Origin: Scleromatobacter humisilvae
GTDB lineage: Bacteria; Pseudomonadota; Gammaproteobacteria; Burkholderiales; Burkholderiaceae_C
Direction: 5' to 3'
NCBI RefSeq assembly: GCF_023231945.1
Contig: NZ_JAJLJH010000014.1
Location: 1 to 64,000 of the forward strand
DNA length: 64,000 nt
The position numbers were made by a program, and so were the translations under genes. The notes under the pieces are model-generated. The model saw nothing but the letters and a program-made list of their open reading frames with translations, was not told the origin of the DNA and ran no database searches. Below are positions 51,657-60,794 of the stretch, one piece after another; positions within the stretch are counted from its first letter, which is position 1; each line of letters starts with the position of its first letter.

Positions 51657-52265
51657 TCAGGCCTTGCCGCGCAGCAAAGCGGCTGCAACTTCGGCGATGT
51701 GACGACCCTGGAAGCGCCCACCGGCCAGCTCGTTCTCGCTCGGCTGGCGCGATCCGTCGACAGACGCGATCGTGGAGGCGCCGTAGGGGGTGCCACCAGT
51801 CACTTCGTCCATCTTCGTGAGGCCCGCATAGGCGTAGGGCAGGCCCACAGTGATCATCCCGTGATGCATCAGCGACGTCAGAACCGAGAACAGCGTCGTC
51901 TCCATGCCGCCATGCTGGCTGGCGGTAGAGACGAAGGCGCCGCCGACCTTGCCGACCAGCGCGCCCTTGCCCCACAGGTCGCCGGTCTGGTCGAGGAAGT
52001 TGGCCATCTGCGACGAGACCCGGCCAAACCGGGTCGGCGTTCCGATGATGATGGCGTCGTATTGCGCCAGTTCGCCGGGCGTGGCCACGTCCGCGGCCTG
52101 ATCGAGCTTGGCGCCGGCGCTGCGAGCGACTTCGGGCGACATCAATTCAGGGACACGCTTCAGCGCCACGTCTGCACCCGCCGAACGCGCACCGTCGGCC
52201 ACCGCTCGGGCCAGCTGTTCGGTGTGTCCATAGGTGGAATAGTAGAGAACCAGTACCTTCGCCAT
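51657..52265 (-). CDS. wrbA: NAD(P)H:quinone oxidoreductase WrbA
   Basis: 202-residue flavodoxin-fold FMN protein of the WrbA family, which performs two-electron quinone reduction as tetramers. The FMN phosphate loop is [12 protein letters not shown]. The conserved [20 protein letters not shown] and [20 protein letters not shown] are diagnostic, as is the closing [19 protein letters not shown]. It is divergent from a LysR-type gene; this wrbA-LysR pairing is common and implies regulation. Confidence 0.93.
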   Translation of the reverse strand: MAKVLVLYYSTYGHTEQLARAVADGARSAGADVALKRVPELMSPEVARSAGAKLDQAADVATPGELAQYDAIIIGTPTRFGRVSSQMANFLDQTGDLWGKGALVGKVGGAFVSTASQHGGMETTLFSVLTSLMHHGMITVGLPYAYAGLTKMDEVTGGTPYGASTIASVDGSRQPSENELAGGRFQGRHIAEVAAALLRGKA

Positions 52266-52435
52266 GATGAATTTTCCTTGCCCTGGGGCAAACGTTGATC
52301 GGTCAGAACGAATGTAGCGACGGCACTTGCTGCGATAAATGGGCCTGCGGAGAATTCAGTTAGTACACCGTGTAATGCATGGGTCGGGCCCTCCACGTAG
52401 ACTCGCTACCCCCACTGTCAGACGGTGAAGTTCGC

Positions 52436-53359
52436 ATGAGACGGCAATTCGACGACGTCATGCTCGGCAGCCTGGAGTTGTTCTGCCTGGCAGCGGAGCT
52501 CGAAAGCTTCACGGCGGCCGCACGAGCCACGGGCCTGAGCCCGCCGGCGGTGAGCCGTTCGATCGCTCGGCTCGAGTCACGGCTCGGCGTAAACCTGTTC
52601 GTGCGCACCACGCGGCAGATCCATTTGACCGACAGCGGGCGCACGTACTTCGAGCATTGTCGCCAGGCGCTCGGCCTGATGCGCGACGCGGAAAGCCAGC
52701 TCACCGGCGAACACCGGGCCCCAAGCGGGCTGCTCCGCATCAGCGTGGCCTCGCCGTACGGCCACTACCGCGTGTTGCCGCTGCTGCCGCGCTTTCGGGA
52801 GCGGTATCCGCGCGTGCAGATCGACGTTCACCTGAGCAATCGCAACATCGATTTCGCCGGCGAAGACTTCGATGTTGCGATTCGGGGCCGCACCCCGCCG
52901 GACTCGAGCCTGATCGCACGCAAGCTCGAAGATGCCGAGCTCGTGCTGGTAGCCGCACCTTCGTACATCGCACGCGCCGGCAGGCCCGACACGCTCCCTT
53001 CGCTGGACGCGCACGACTGCGTTCATTTTGTGTTGCCAAGCACGGGGCAATCGGTGCCCTGGCTGTTCCGCCACGAAGGACGTGACATCGAACTCAACCC
53101 GCCCGCCACCTTCCGCTGTACCGATGACTATCTCGGAACAGTGACCTTGGCCCGCCAAGGTGCAGGGCTGCTGCAGACCTATCGCTACGTCGTCCAGGAA
53201 GACTTGGCACAAGGCCGTTTGCTGGAGTTGTTGCCGGAATCCGGCGGGCGCTCGCGTCCGTTCTCGCTGATCTATCCGAGCCGCCACCATGCGGCGCTGC
53301 GTGTGCGTGCCCTGATCGATTTCCTGGTGGCGGAGCTGGCCGGCGAGCGACACCCGTAG
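52436..53359 (+). CDS. LysR-family transcriptional regulator (wrbA-divergent)
   Basis: 307-residue LysR regulator. Its helix-turn-helix lies at about residues 12-70 (LFCLAAELESFTAAARATGL, SPPAVSRSIARLESRLGVNL). The effector domain starts SGLLRISVASPYGHYRVLPL. Divergent from wrbA with a 170-base gap. The ATG at 52436 fits the family start; an upstream in-frame ATG at 52379 does not. Confidence 0.88.
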   Translation: MRRQFDDVMLGSLELFCLAAELESFTAAARATGLSPPAVSRSIARLESRLGVNLFVRTTRQIHLTDSGRTYFEHCRQALGLMRDAESQLTGEHRAPSGLLRISVASPYGHYRVLPLLPRFRERYPRVQIDVHLSNRNIDFAGEDFDVAIRGRTPPDSSLIARKLEDAELVLVAAPSYIARAGRPDTLPSLDAHDCVHFVLPSTGQSVPWLFRHEGRDIELNPPATFRCTDDYLGTVTLARQGAGLLQTYRYVVQEDLAQGRLLELLPESGGRSRPFSLIYPSRHHAALRVRALIDFLVAELAGERHP

Positions 53360-53730
53360 AACCAGTACGCCGGCGCGGTGGCAAGCGTCGAGCAGGACTC
53401 CAAGGCCGAGGTCACGGGCGACAGGCCCGCCTCGTCGCGCTCGGCCACGCTCGGCGCGGACGGCGGCTGAGGACTCCTTCCAGCGAATGGGGTGTCACTC
53501 AATGGAGATGCTCGCATCTCGCAAAAGAGCCACCCTGCATGGCAACTTGCGCGCGATGACGTTCGGAGCGCAAAGCGGGACAGTGGCGCATCGACGGGCC
53601 CGATGCCCGCTCCAGGGACCGCATGCCATCAACCGCCACGCTTCTGGCCTCAGCCTCGAGGGCACCGCTGGCTTGGCGGGGCTCGGCACCAGCGCTCTGC
53701 AATGCGGCGACGCCTGGCGGCCGCGAAGGC
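53360..53730. other. Non-coding stretch between two LysR genes
   Basis: 371 bases without a supported gene. Just after the LysR stop a short frame reads NQYAGAVASVEQDSKAEVTG then DRPASSRSATLGADGG, which looks like the tail of some protein and may be a remnant. Nothing else is clear. Confidence 0.35.
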
Positions 53731-54606
53731 TCACGATCGGTTGAGGGAAGTTCGAAGCCAATCGACGAGCGCCGCGACCTCGACCGGCTTTTCACCCGAT
53801 TCGCGCCACACGGCGTACCACGCGTAGCGGTCGGTGACCGCGACATCGAAGAGTCGTACCAATCGCCGTTCTCGCAGATCGTCCTCCACCATCGTAGCTC
53901 GCGCCAACGCGATGCCATGGCCTTGTGCGGCGGCTTGCAGCAGACCGCCCGCCTCGTTGAAGCTCAAGCCGCGCGACGGCTCGGCGACCTTGAGTCCGGC
54001 GGCGCGGAACCAGGGCGTCCAGGGTTGGCGACTGTGGCGCAGCAGCGGCGCCTTGGCCAGATCACGGGGAGCAGGCGGCAGACGGCCGCCGTTGAAGGTT
54101 GGGCTGCACACGGGGAAAAGCTGTTCGTCACGCAGCTTCACCTGCGACAGGCCGGGCCAGCCGCCGAGGCCGTAGCGGATGGCGACGTCGACGCCGTCGC
54201 GCTCGAGGTCGACCACGTCCTGCGTGGCGCGCAGATTCAGGTCGACGCCCGGATGGTGGCGCTGAAAGTCGTCCAGCCGCGGGATCAGCCAGCGCGCCGC
54301 GAACGCCGGCAGCACGCTGACCGTCAACGTGCGCCAGCGCTTGCGCTGGTGGGCCTCGGCGAACGCCTGTTCGATCAGCGCCAGGCCCAGCGCGAGCTTG
54401 GCGTGCAGCGCGTGGCCGGTCTCGGTCAGCGCAACGCCGCGTCCCGCGCGCACGAACAGCTTGGCCTGCAGGCGCGACTCCAAACCCCTCATGTGATGGC
54501 TGACCGCGCTGGCGGTCAAACCCAGTTCATCGGCCGCGCGCGCGAAGCTGGCCAGCCGCGCGGCCGCCTCGAAGGCACGAACGGTCTGCAGCGGTGGCAG
54601 TTGCAT
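53731..54606 (-). CDS. LysR-family regulator, GcvA-like
   Basis: 291-residue LysR regulator of the GcvA/AmpR-like branch. It starts MQLPPLQTVRAFEAAARLAS with recognition segment LGLTASAVSHHMRGLESRLQ, and the effector domain includes GVDVAIRYGLGGWPGL. It is divergent from the fragment of a GST gene and the PNPOx-like operon, so it probably regulates that operon. Confidence 0.88.
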   Translation of the reverse strand: MQLPPLQTVRAFEAAARLASFARAADELGLTASAVSHHMRGLESRLQAKLFVRAGRGVALTETGHALHAKLALGLALIEQAFAEAHQRKRWRTLTVSVLPAFAARWLIPRLDDFQRHHPGVDLNLRATQDVVDLERDGVDVAIRYGLGGWPGLSQVKLRDEQLFPVCSPTFNGGRLPPAPRDLAKAPLLRHSRQPWTPWFRAAGLKVAEPSRGLSFNEAGGLLQAAAQGHGIALARATMVEDDLRERRLVRLFDVAVTDRYAWYAVWRESGEKPVEVAALVDWLRTSLNRS

Positions 54607-54704
54607 AGGTGAGTGTCACTCATGAATCGAGTGAGCAGTCTACGACCTACGCAAACCAACCGGCGCCGACACTCGCTGCACCGCTCAGCCTTTCGCAATC
54701 TGAC

Positions 54705-54902
54705 ATGAACCTCTACTACGCGACTCCGCCCCTGTTCGCTCGCCGTGTTCGAGTGTTGTTGCGCGAGCGCGGACTGTTGAGCCGCATCAATGAGATTGCC
54801 GTCGCATCCTGGGATTCTCCGGTCGAATTGCAGCCTCACCTGGCGCGGCGGTACGCGACATTCGCGCAGGGTGACGCAATGCAGGCCACCGCGCCACATT
54901 GA
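54705..54902 (+). pseudogene. Glutathione S-transferase N-terminal fragment
   Basis: The frame from ATG 54705 reads MNLYYATPPLFARRVRVLLR then ERGLLSRINEIAVASWDSPV EL, matching the first ~40 residues of GSTs (KLYYSPTSPFVRKVRVLA..., then RI-x-EV-x-V-x-W-D). It then loses similarity and stops at 54902, two bases before the next gene's ATG. The cis-Pro motif and helical domain are gone. It looks like a deletion junction between a GST gene and the PNPOx-like gene. Confidence 0.6.
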
Positions 54903-54903
54903 G

Positions 54904-55851
54904 ATGCGTACCGACGACCCCTTCCACGCTGACGAACGCGCGCTGCAGGAATTGATGGGCGTGCGTGAGCAGGCGCGGCAGCGCGGGGCAACGTCGATCC
55001 GTCCGTTCATGCCCGAGCAGCATCAACGCTTCTTCGAGTCCCTGCCGTTGGCCTTCGTTGCGACCCTGGATCACTTCGGGCATCCGCAAGCTGATGCGCT
55101 TGCAGGGCGCCCCGGAATGCTGCGCGCGGTCACTCCTGCGTTGCTCGCGGTGCACGACATGTCCAAGGAGCACGTGCTGCTCTCCTTGCGGCCCGGCGTG
55201 CCGATGGGCCTGCTCGGCATCGACTTCACCAACGGCCGGCGCAACCGTGCCAACGGCGTGATTGAACGAGACGACGGCAACGGCCTCGTGCTGCGCATCA
55301 CCCATAGCTTCGGAAATTGCCCACGTCATATCCATGTCCGTCGTCCCGACCCGGTCGCGGCGACGTCCGCCGCGACACTCGATCCGCGCACGCTGGTCGA
55401 GGGTGCCGCGACCTTCTTCATTGCCTCGCGCAGCGCCGAACTCGATCCCTCGCGCGGCGGCGGTGTGGACATCTCCCACCGCGGCGGCGCGCCAGGCTTT
55501 GTCCGTTGGGCCGACGCCGATACCGTGGTCTTCGACGACGTGGCTGGGAACAACTTCTTCAACACCCTCGGAAATATCGTCAGCGATCCCCGAGTGGGTC
55601 TGCTGTTCGTCGACTTCGACAACGGCCGCCAACTGCGCATTTCCGGCGAAGCGGCCCTCGTCGCACCGTCAGCCTCCAGGCCCGTTCAAGTGCGTGTGCG
55701 TGTGCTGCACACCACGCTCATCTCCGAGATTCCCGAACTGCGTTGGCCGCTGGTGGCGCCGGCCTCGCCTTGTTCGTCCTGCGCCGCCGGCGAAAGCTCG
55801 CCGGAAGCGCTGCCCCCCGTGCCCCATCCATCCACCCAGGAATCCACATGA
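54904..55851 (+). CDS. Pyridoxamine 5'-phosphate oxidase-like flavin protein
   Basis: 315-residue protein of the PNPOx-like split-barrel superfamily, usually FMN- or F420-binding. The first barrel has IRPFMPEQHQRFFESLPLAF and VATLDHFGHPQADALAGRPG. The second has the typical NNFFNTLGNIVSDPRVGLLF followed by VDFDNGRQLRISGEA. It is the two-barrel type often annotated simply as 'pyridoxamine 5'-phosphate oxidase family'. Its stop overlaps the next gene by four bases (ATGA). It probably reduces or binds a small oxidised substrate. Confidence 0.85.
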   Translation: MRTDDPFHADERALQELMGVREQARQRGATSIRPFMPEQHQRFFESLPLAFVATLDHFGHPQADALAGRPGMLRAVTPALLAVHDMSKEHVLLSLRPGVPMGLLGIDFTNGRRNRANGVIERDDGNGLVLRITHSFGNCPRHIHVRRPDPVAATSAATLDPRTLVEGAATFFIASRSAELDPSRGGGVDISHRGGAPGFVRWADADTVVFDDVAGNNFFNTLGNIVSDPRVGLLFVDFDNGRQLRISGEAALVAPSASRPVQVRVRVLHTTLISEIPELRWPLVAPASPCSSCAAGESSPEALPPVPHPSTQEST

Positions 55852-56351
55852 ATGTCCTTCGTCTTACCTCTCTGGTCGCACTCGCGTTCTTTGCAACGTT
55901 CGCACAGGCTCAATCGGCTGCCCCCAAGGAACTCAGCGCCTTGTTGGCATCGCAGGCAGCGGCCGAGGCCCTGACGACCTGCGACAAGCTCGGCCACAAG
56001 GTCAGCGTGACCGTGCTCGATCGCAATGGTCTCACGCGTGCCGCGCTCAAGCACGAACGTGCCACGCCGCACACGCTGGACTCGAGCCGCGGCAAGGCCT
56101 ACACCATCGTCACGCTCGGGCCGATCTTCAAGAAGGATCTGCAGAGCGAACTGGTGGCGCAACTCGCCGCCAATCCCGCCGCCGCAGCGCTGGCCAACGT
56201 GCCGGGAATCCTGCTGCTTCCCGGCGCCGTGTTGATCAAGTCCGGTGACGAGGTGATCGGCAGCATCGGCGTCGGCGGCTCGCCCAGCGGCATGGTCGAC
56301 GAGAGCTGTGCCAAGGCGGGTCTCGAGAAGATTGCGTCGTCGCTGAAGTAG
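55848..56351 (+). CDS. Exported GlcG/HbpS-like protein
   Basis: 167-residue protein with a signal peptide (LTSLVALAFFATFAQAQSAA) and the GlcG/HbpS (DUF336) fold: SVTVLDRNGLTRAALKHERA, NVPGILLLPGAVLIKSGDEV and IGSIGVGGSPSGMVDESCAK. Family members bind haem or redox cofactors in the periplasm. Translationally coupled to the PNPOx-like gene, so the two may act together in a redox pathway. Confidence 0.85.
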   Translation: MNVLRLTSLVALAFFATFAQAQSAAPKELSALLASQAAAEALTTCDKLGHKVSVTVLDRNGLTRAALKHERATPHTLDSSRGKAYTIVTLGPIFKKDLQSELVAQLAANPAAAALANVPGILLLPGAVLIKSGDEVIGSIGVGGSPSGMVDESCAKAGLEKIASSLK

Positions 56352-56513
56352 CCGCGCTGCGCGCCGAACGCCGGCCGGTCGGGCCGCGCTGCGGCTCGAT
56401 CGCGTCGCAAAGGCGCGTACCCAACTCGGCATCTGTTCTCGCAGGGGCCCCGACTGCTGAACTGCAGCAACTTCCAGTCGACACACATTGCCTCATGGCA
56501 AGGAACCATCATC

Positions 56514-57488
56514 ATGGCGAAAGTACTTGACCACCATTTGTCCATCTCCGGGGACGCCGCGATCTCGCGCCGCCTCCGCCGAGTCGTCGCAGGCCTCGCC
56601 GCCAGCCTGGCACTGGGCGCGCTGTCGGCGCATGCCGCGCCAACGCCCTTCCCGGCAAGCTTCCATAGTTCGCAGGTCGTGAACGCCGACGCGACGATCA
56701 ACGTTCGCGTCGGCGGCCACGGGCCCGCGGTCGTGCTGATCCACGGCTTCGGCGAGACCGGCGACATGTGGTCGCCGATGGCCGCCGAACTCGCGAAGGA
56801 CCACACGGTCATCGTGCCCGACCTGCGCGGCATGGGCCTGTCCTCGCACCCCGCGGGCGGCTATGACAAGTGGACGCAGGCCGGTGACATCCGCGCCGTC
56901 CTGGACAAGCTCGGCGTCGACAGCGCCGACATCGTGGCCCACGACATCGGCACGATGGTCGCGTATGCCTACGCGGCGCGCTATCCGGACAAGACCACCC
57001 GCCTGGTCATCATGGACTCGCCGATTCCCGGCATCCCGCCGTGGGACAAGATCGTGCGCCTGCCCGCGTTGTGGCATTTCAACTTCGGCGGCCGGGACGC
57101 CGAGCGCCTGGTCGCCGGCCGCGAGCGCATCTACCTCGACCGCTTCTGGGACGAGTTCGCCGGCGACCCGTCGAAGATCGACGAGGCCACCCGTCGCCAC
57201 TACACCGCGCTCTACGCCAAGCCGGGCGCGATGCATTCCGCATTCGCCCAGTTCCTCGCGATCGACCAGAAGGACGACGCCGACAACCTCAAGGCGATGG
57301 AGACGAAGCTGACGATGCCGGTGCTCGCCATCGGCGCCGAGAAGGCCTTCGGAGCCAACGTCGCGATCGTCATGCGCAACGCGGCGACGAACGTCCAGGA
57401 AGTCGTCATACCGAACGTCGGCCACTGGCTGATGGAGGAAGCGCCCGCGCCGACGATCGCCGCGGTGAAGGACTTCCTCGCGCACTGA
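56514..57488 (+). CDS. Alpha/beta hydrolase, epoxide hydrolase/dehalogenase-like
   Basis: 324-residue exported alpha/beta hydrolase. After an N-terminal signal (LRRVVAGLAASLALGALSAH) the fold shows the oxyanion region VVLIHGFGETGDMW. The nucleophile elbow has Asp, not Ser (VAHDIGTMVAYAYAARYP), as in epoxide hydrolases and haloalkane dehalogenases. The His is in VVIPNVGHWLMEEAP. It lies 162 bases after the HbpS-like gene on the same strand, probably in the same transcription unit. The substrate is unknown. Confidence 0.88.
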   Translation: MAKVLDHHLSISGDAAISRRLRRVVAGLAASLALGALSAHAAPTPFPASFHSSQVVNADATINVRVGGHGPAVVLIHGFGETGDMWSPMAAELAKDHTVIVPDLRGMGLSSHPAGGYDKWTQAGDIRAVLDKLGVDSADIVAHDIGTMVAYAYAARYPDKTTRLVIMDSPIPGIPPWDKIVRLPALWHFNFGGRDAERLVAGRERIYLDRFWDEFAGDPSKIDEATRRHYTALYAKPGAMHSAFAQFLAIDQKDDADNLKAMETKLTMPVLAIGAEKAFGANVAIVMRNAATNVQEVVIPNVGHWLMEEAPAPTIAAVKDFLAH

Positions 57489-57516
57489 GGCCGGTTGCCG
57501 TTCCCTCGGCGCGCCC

Positions 57517-57590
57517 CTGTGCGTTTTCTCTCAGCCACTGTGCAGAGATCCTGGCTCCCGCCAGGCGGCACGCATCGATAGCATCGATTG
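57517..57590. promoter_or_regulatory. Duplicated LysR-promoter module (partner 61667-61740)
   Basis: This region aligns without gaps for over 60 bases to the promoter between the divergent LysR (60795-61688) and SDR (61798-62508) genes. Shared blocks are CTGTGCGTTTTC, TCAG, GGCTCCCGC and ATCGATAG at identical spacing. In the intact copy the first part is the 5' end of the LysR gene. Here only the equivalent few codons (ERKRTG on the minus strand) remain. It therefore looks like the operator of the MFS gene plus the stub of a lost LysR gene. Confidence 0.6.
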
Positions 57591-57649
57591 CGATGCCGCA
57601 GCGTCGCTGCCGCCTACATGCAGAGCCTTTCGAGGTTCTCCCACAAACG

Positions 57650-58864
57650 ATGTCCGCAGTCCTTCCGACCTACGCAGAACGCAACGAGCCCTATTGGCAG
57701 CGCAACCTGCTCGTCTGCGTATTCGGCTCGTTCACGACGCTTGTCAGCCTCAGCATGTTGCTGCCGTTCCTGCCGATCTACGTCGAGCAACTCGGCGTCC
57801 ATGGCGCGGCTGACATCGTGCAATGGTCGTCGTTTGCATACAGCGCGACGTTCATAGGAACAGCCGTCACCTCGCCGATCTGGGGTCGACTCTCGGACAG
57901 CTACGGGCGCAAGATCATGCTCGTGCGCGCCGCTGTCGGCATGGCCATCCTCATGTCGCTCATCGGCACGGCCAACTCGGCGCCGCAGCTCGTCATGCTG
58001 CGCTTCCTCGCCGGTCTCGTCGGCGGCTACGGCGCCGCGTCCATCGTGATGATCGGCTCGCAGGTTCCGCAGGCCAAGGCCGGCTGGGCGCTTGGGGTGC
58101 TTTCAACAGGCGCCCTCTGCGGCAACCTGATCGGCCCTCTGGTCGGCGGATTTCTTCCCGAATTGGTTGGAATCCGGGGCAGCTTCTTCCTCGGCGGAGG
58201 ACTGATCGCGATCGCTGCCGTCGCGACGATCCTGCTGGTCAAGGAGGACTTCAGTCCGGTCTCGAAGAGTCACCTCGCAACCGTGCCGAAGCGTCGTCCG
58301 AAGTCGGAGTGGCTGGCGATATTGGCGTTGCTGCTGGCATCGAGCATGGTCCTTCTGGCAAGCATGTCCGTCGAGCCGATCATCACCATCTACATCCAAC
58401 AGCTGGGCGTCGACAAGGCAAAGTTGCCGCGCTACGCCGGATTCATCATGTCGGCAACCGCCTTCGCCAGCATGCTGGCAGCACCGAAGATCGGTGCGCT
58501 CGCCGATCGCATCGGCGGATGGCGCGTGATCACCGTCTGCCTGATCGCTACGGCACTCGTCCTGGTACCGCAGGCCTGGGTCGTCAATTGGTGGCAGCTC
58601 TGCGGCCTTCGCTTCTTGATGGGCTTGACGATCGCAGGTCTGCTGCCCGCCATCGGAAAACTGATTCGCGGGTTGGCGACCGAAGGTTCGTCCGGAAGCC
58701 TCTTGGGAACGCTGCAATCCGCCCAATTCGTCGGCCAGGTTGTCGGGCCGTTGATCGGGGGACAGGTGGGTGCGCGCGTGGGCATGGGCCAGGTGTTCTA
58801 TGTCACGGCCACCATGTTGATCTTCAGCGCAGCAGCGGTCTGGGCATGTCGGCCGCGCCATTAG
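57650..58864 (+). CDS. MFS transporter, multidrug efflux type
   Basis: 404-residue inner-membrane transporter with about 12 helices. The cytoplasmic motif WGRLSDSYGRKIMLV (motif A, GxxxDxxGRR-like) and LRFLAGLVGGYGAAS mark the drug:H+ antiporter branch (MdtG-like). The start MSAVLPTYAERNEPYWQRNL and first helix fit the family. The upstream region holds the duplicated LysR operator, so induction by the LysR protein encoded at 60,795 is plausible. Substrate unknown. Confidence 0.88.
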   Translation: MSAVLPTYAERNEPYWQRNLLVCVFGSFTTLVSLSMLLPFLPIYVEQLGVHGAADIVQWSSFAYSATFIGTAVTSPIWGRLSDSYGRKIMLVRAAVGMAILMSLIGTANSAPQLVMLRFLAGLVGGYGAASIVMIGSQVPQAKAGWALGVLSTGALCGNLIGPLVGGFLPELVGIRGSFFLGGGLIAIAAVATILLVKEDFSPVSKSHLATVPKRRPKSEWLAILALLLASSMVLLASMSVEPIITIYIQQLGVDKAKLPRYAGFIMSATAFASMLAAPKIGALADRIGGWRVITVCLIATALVLVPQAWVVNWWQLCGLRFLMGLTIAGLLPAIGKLIRGLATEGSSGSLLGTLQSAQFVGQVVGPLIGGQVGARVGMGQVFYVTATMLIFSAAAVWACRPRH

Positions 58865-58934
58865 GGCGCCGACAGCAACGCACGCTCCAGTCACACGCGC
58901 CACCTGGACCAAGCGCTAACAAACAGAGATTCAA

Positions 58935-59420
58935 ATGACTGAACCAATCACAGTGCACCCGGCACTTCAGAGCATCGCCTTCCAGCCTTTGCTCGCCATC
59001 GAGATGAAGGTCGACCGGATCTACAAGTTCGGCGGCATCGGCACGAGCCATCAAGCCGGCATGGTGAGCTTGGGGCGGTTCCAGGGCGACCGACTGCGAG
59101 GGGAGGTCCTGCCAGGCGGCAGCGACTGGCAGACCGTTCTCTCGGACGGGACGATCCTTCTCGACGCGAAGCTTCCCCTGCGCACGGACGACGGGGCGCA
59201 GATCATCATGAACTACCGAGGTGTACGTGCCGCCTCGCCGGAGGTGCTCGCGCGCATGACGGCCGGCGAGGAGGTCGATCCTCGGGAATATCACTTCCGG
59301 ATCAACCCGACGTTCTTCACAAGCGATCCTCGTTACGACTGGCTCAACCGCATCGTCGCGTTCGGCTTGGGGCAACGACTCCCCAGTGGCCCGGTCTACA
59401 ACGTCTTCGAACTGAAGTGA
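58935..59420 (+). CDS. DUF3237 family protein
   Basis: 161-residue soluble beta-barrel protein. It carries the DUF3237 pattern: LLAIEMKVDRIYKFGG at the start, LRGEVLPGGSDWQTVLSDGT, LPLRTDDGAQIIMNYRGVRA and the closing NRIVAFGLGQRLPSGPVYNV. The family often accompanies catabolic gene sets for aromatic or fatty compounds; its reaction is not established. It lies 70 bases after the MFS gene and 37 before an SDR gene. Confidence 0.85.
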   Translation: MTEPITVHPALQSIAFQPLLAIEMKVDRIYKFGGIGTSHQAGMVSLGRFQGDRLRGEVLPGGSDWQTVLSDGTILLDAKLPLRTDDGAQIIMNYRGVRAASPEVLARMTAGEEVDPREYHFRINPTFFTSDPRYDWLNRIVAFGLGQRLPSGPVYNVFELK

Positions 59421-59457
59421 ACTCCGCCATGGACACCAGAAACGAAGGCGAACGATC

Positions 59458-60294
59458 ATGACAGGACGAACTTTTCTGATCACAGGTGTCGGCCAGGGTC
59501 TTGGCCGCGCATTCGCAGAGGCTGCGCTCGCTGCAGGCCATCGCGTGTTCGGCACCATCCGAAGCCAGGAAGATCGCGCGCGCTTCGATACGCTCGCGCC
59601 CGGCCTCGCGAAGGCCTTCATCCTCGACGTGTCCGATCATGCGGCCGTGACGCAAGTGGTTGCGGCGATCGAGCAGGAATCCGGCGGGATCGATGTACTC
59701 ATCAACAACGCAGGCTACGGCCACGAAGGCGTCCTCGAGGAAAGCCCGCTCGACGCCATGCGTCGCCAGTTCGACGTGAACGTGTTCGGCCTGGTGGCGG
59801 TCATCAAGGCCGTCCTGCCGGGCATGCGCGTGCGCCGGCGAGGCCACATCATCAACCTCTCGTCGATGGCCGGGCTTGTCGCGTTTCCCGGCATCGCCTA
59901 CTACACGGCGTCGAAATTCGCCGTCGAGGCGATCTCCGAAGTCCTGTCGCTCGAGGTGCGCGACTTCGGAGTGCGCGTCACGGCGGTGGCCCCGGGCTCA
60001 TTCCGCACGAACTGGGCGGGCTCGTCGCTCGTTCGCACCGAACGCTCGATTCCCGACTACGACGGACTGTTCGATCCCGTGCGTGAAGCGCGCAGCCGAA
60101 AGAGCGGCCGTCAAGTCGGTGATCCTGCGAAGGCTGCACGAGCGGTCATGGCGATCATCGGATCGGAGACGCCCCCCGTCCATCTTGTCCTGGGCAGGGA
60201 TGCGCTACGGCAAGTTCGCGGTCGCCTCAAGGCCTTGCTTGACGAGCTCGACGCCTGGGAGGCGGTCTCACTGTCCACGGAGCACGACGAATGA
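59458..60294 (+). CDS. Short-chain dehydrogenase/reductase
   Basis: 278-residue NAD(P)-dependent oxidoreductase of the classical SDR family. The cofactor loop is GVGQGLGRAFAEAA, NNAG is present, and the catalytic Ser and YxxxK lie in NLSSMAGLVAFPGIAYYTAS K. The C-terminal region (FRTNWAGSSL) resembles the branch acting on retinol-like or hydroxy-acid substrates. Its stop overlaps the VOC gene start (ATGA), so the two are co-translated. Confidence 0.88.
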   Translation: MTGRTFLITGVGQGLGRAFAEAALAAGHRVFGTIRSQEDRARFDTLAPGLAKAFILDVSDHAAVTQVVAAIEQESGGIDVLINNAGYGHEGVLEESPLDAMRRQFDVNVFGLVAVIKAVLPGMRVRRRGHIINLSSMAGLVAFPGIAYYTASKFAVEAISEVLSLEVRDFGVRVTAVAPGSFRTNWAGSSLVRTERSIPDYDGLFDPVREARSRKSGRQVGDPAKAARAVMAIIGSETPPVHLVLGRDALRQVRGRLKALLDELDAWEAVSLSTEHDE

Positions 60295-60761
60295 CGACTT
60301 CAGCACCCAACTCCGCGCCCGTCACATCAGATGGCGCCCGTCCTGAGCCCGACTGCCTGACGCTCGGCATCGATCACCTGGGCTTGAGCGTCGCAGACCT
60401 GGAGCAGACACTCCAATTTTTTCAGGAATGCCTAGGCTGGAGTCTCGTGGGGCGCAGGGAAGAATATCCGGCCGCATTCGTGACGGACCAGCACGCCATC
60501 ATCACGCTGTGGCAGGTGGAGCGAGATCGCCGGGTCGAATTCGATCGTCGCGCCAACGTGGGCTTGCACCATCTCGCACTCCGCGTCGGGAGTCTCGAAC
60601 AATTGCATCGCCTTCACGAGCGCGTCCTGAGATGGCCGGGCGCTCGCGCCGAGTTCTCGCCCGAGATCTCGGGGCGCGGTCCCAAGACCCATTTCATGAC
60701 GAGGGAACCTGGCGGACTGCGTCTCGAATTCTGCTACGACCCGCGGCGCGACACCCCGTGA
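60291..60761 (+). CDS. VOC-family (glyoxalase/bleomycin resistance) protein
   Basis: 156-residue protein with the vicinal oxygen chelate fold. LGIDHLGLSVADLEQTLQFF is the first beta-alpha-beta unit, with His as probable metal ligand. NVGLHHLALRVGSLEQLH opens the second, and HFMTREPGGLRLEFCYDP supplies the terminal Glu ligand. Such proteins act as lyases, dioxygenases or isomerases on small metabolites. Co-translated with the SDR, so probably part of one small catabolic route. Confidence 0.85.
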   Translation: MTTSAPNSAPVTSDGARPEPDCLTLGIDHLGLSVADLEQTLQFFQECLGWSLVGRREEYPAAFVTDQHAIITLWQVERDRRVEFDRRANVGLHHLALRVGSLEQLHRLHERVLRWPGARAEFSPEISGRGPKTHFMTREPGGLRLEFCYDPRRDTP

Positions 60762-60794
60762 GCGCAGGCGACGCGAGCTGATCAACGAGTCGCT

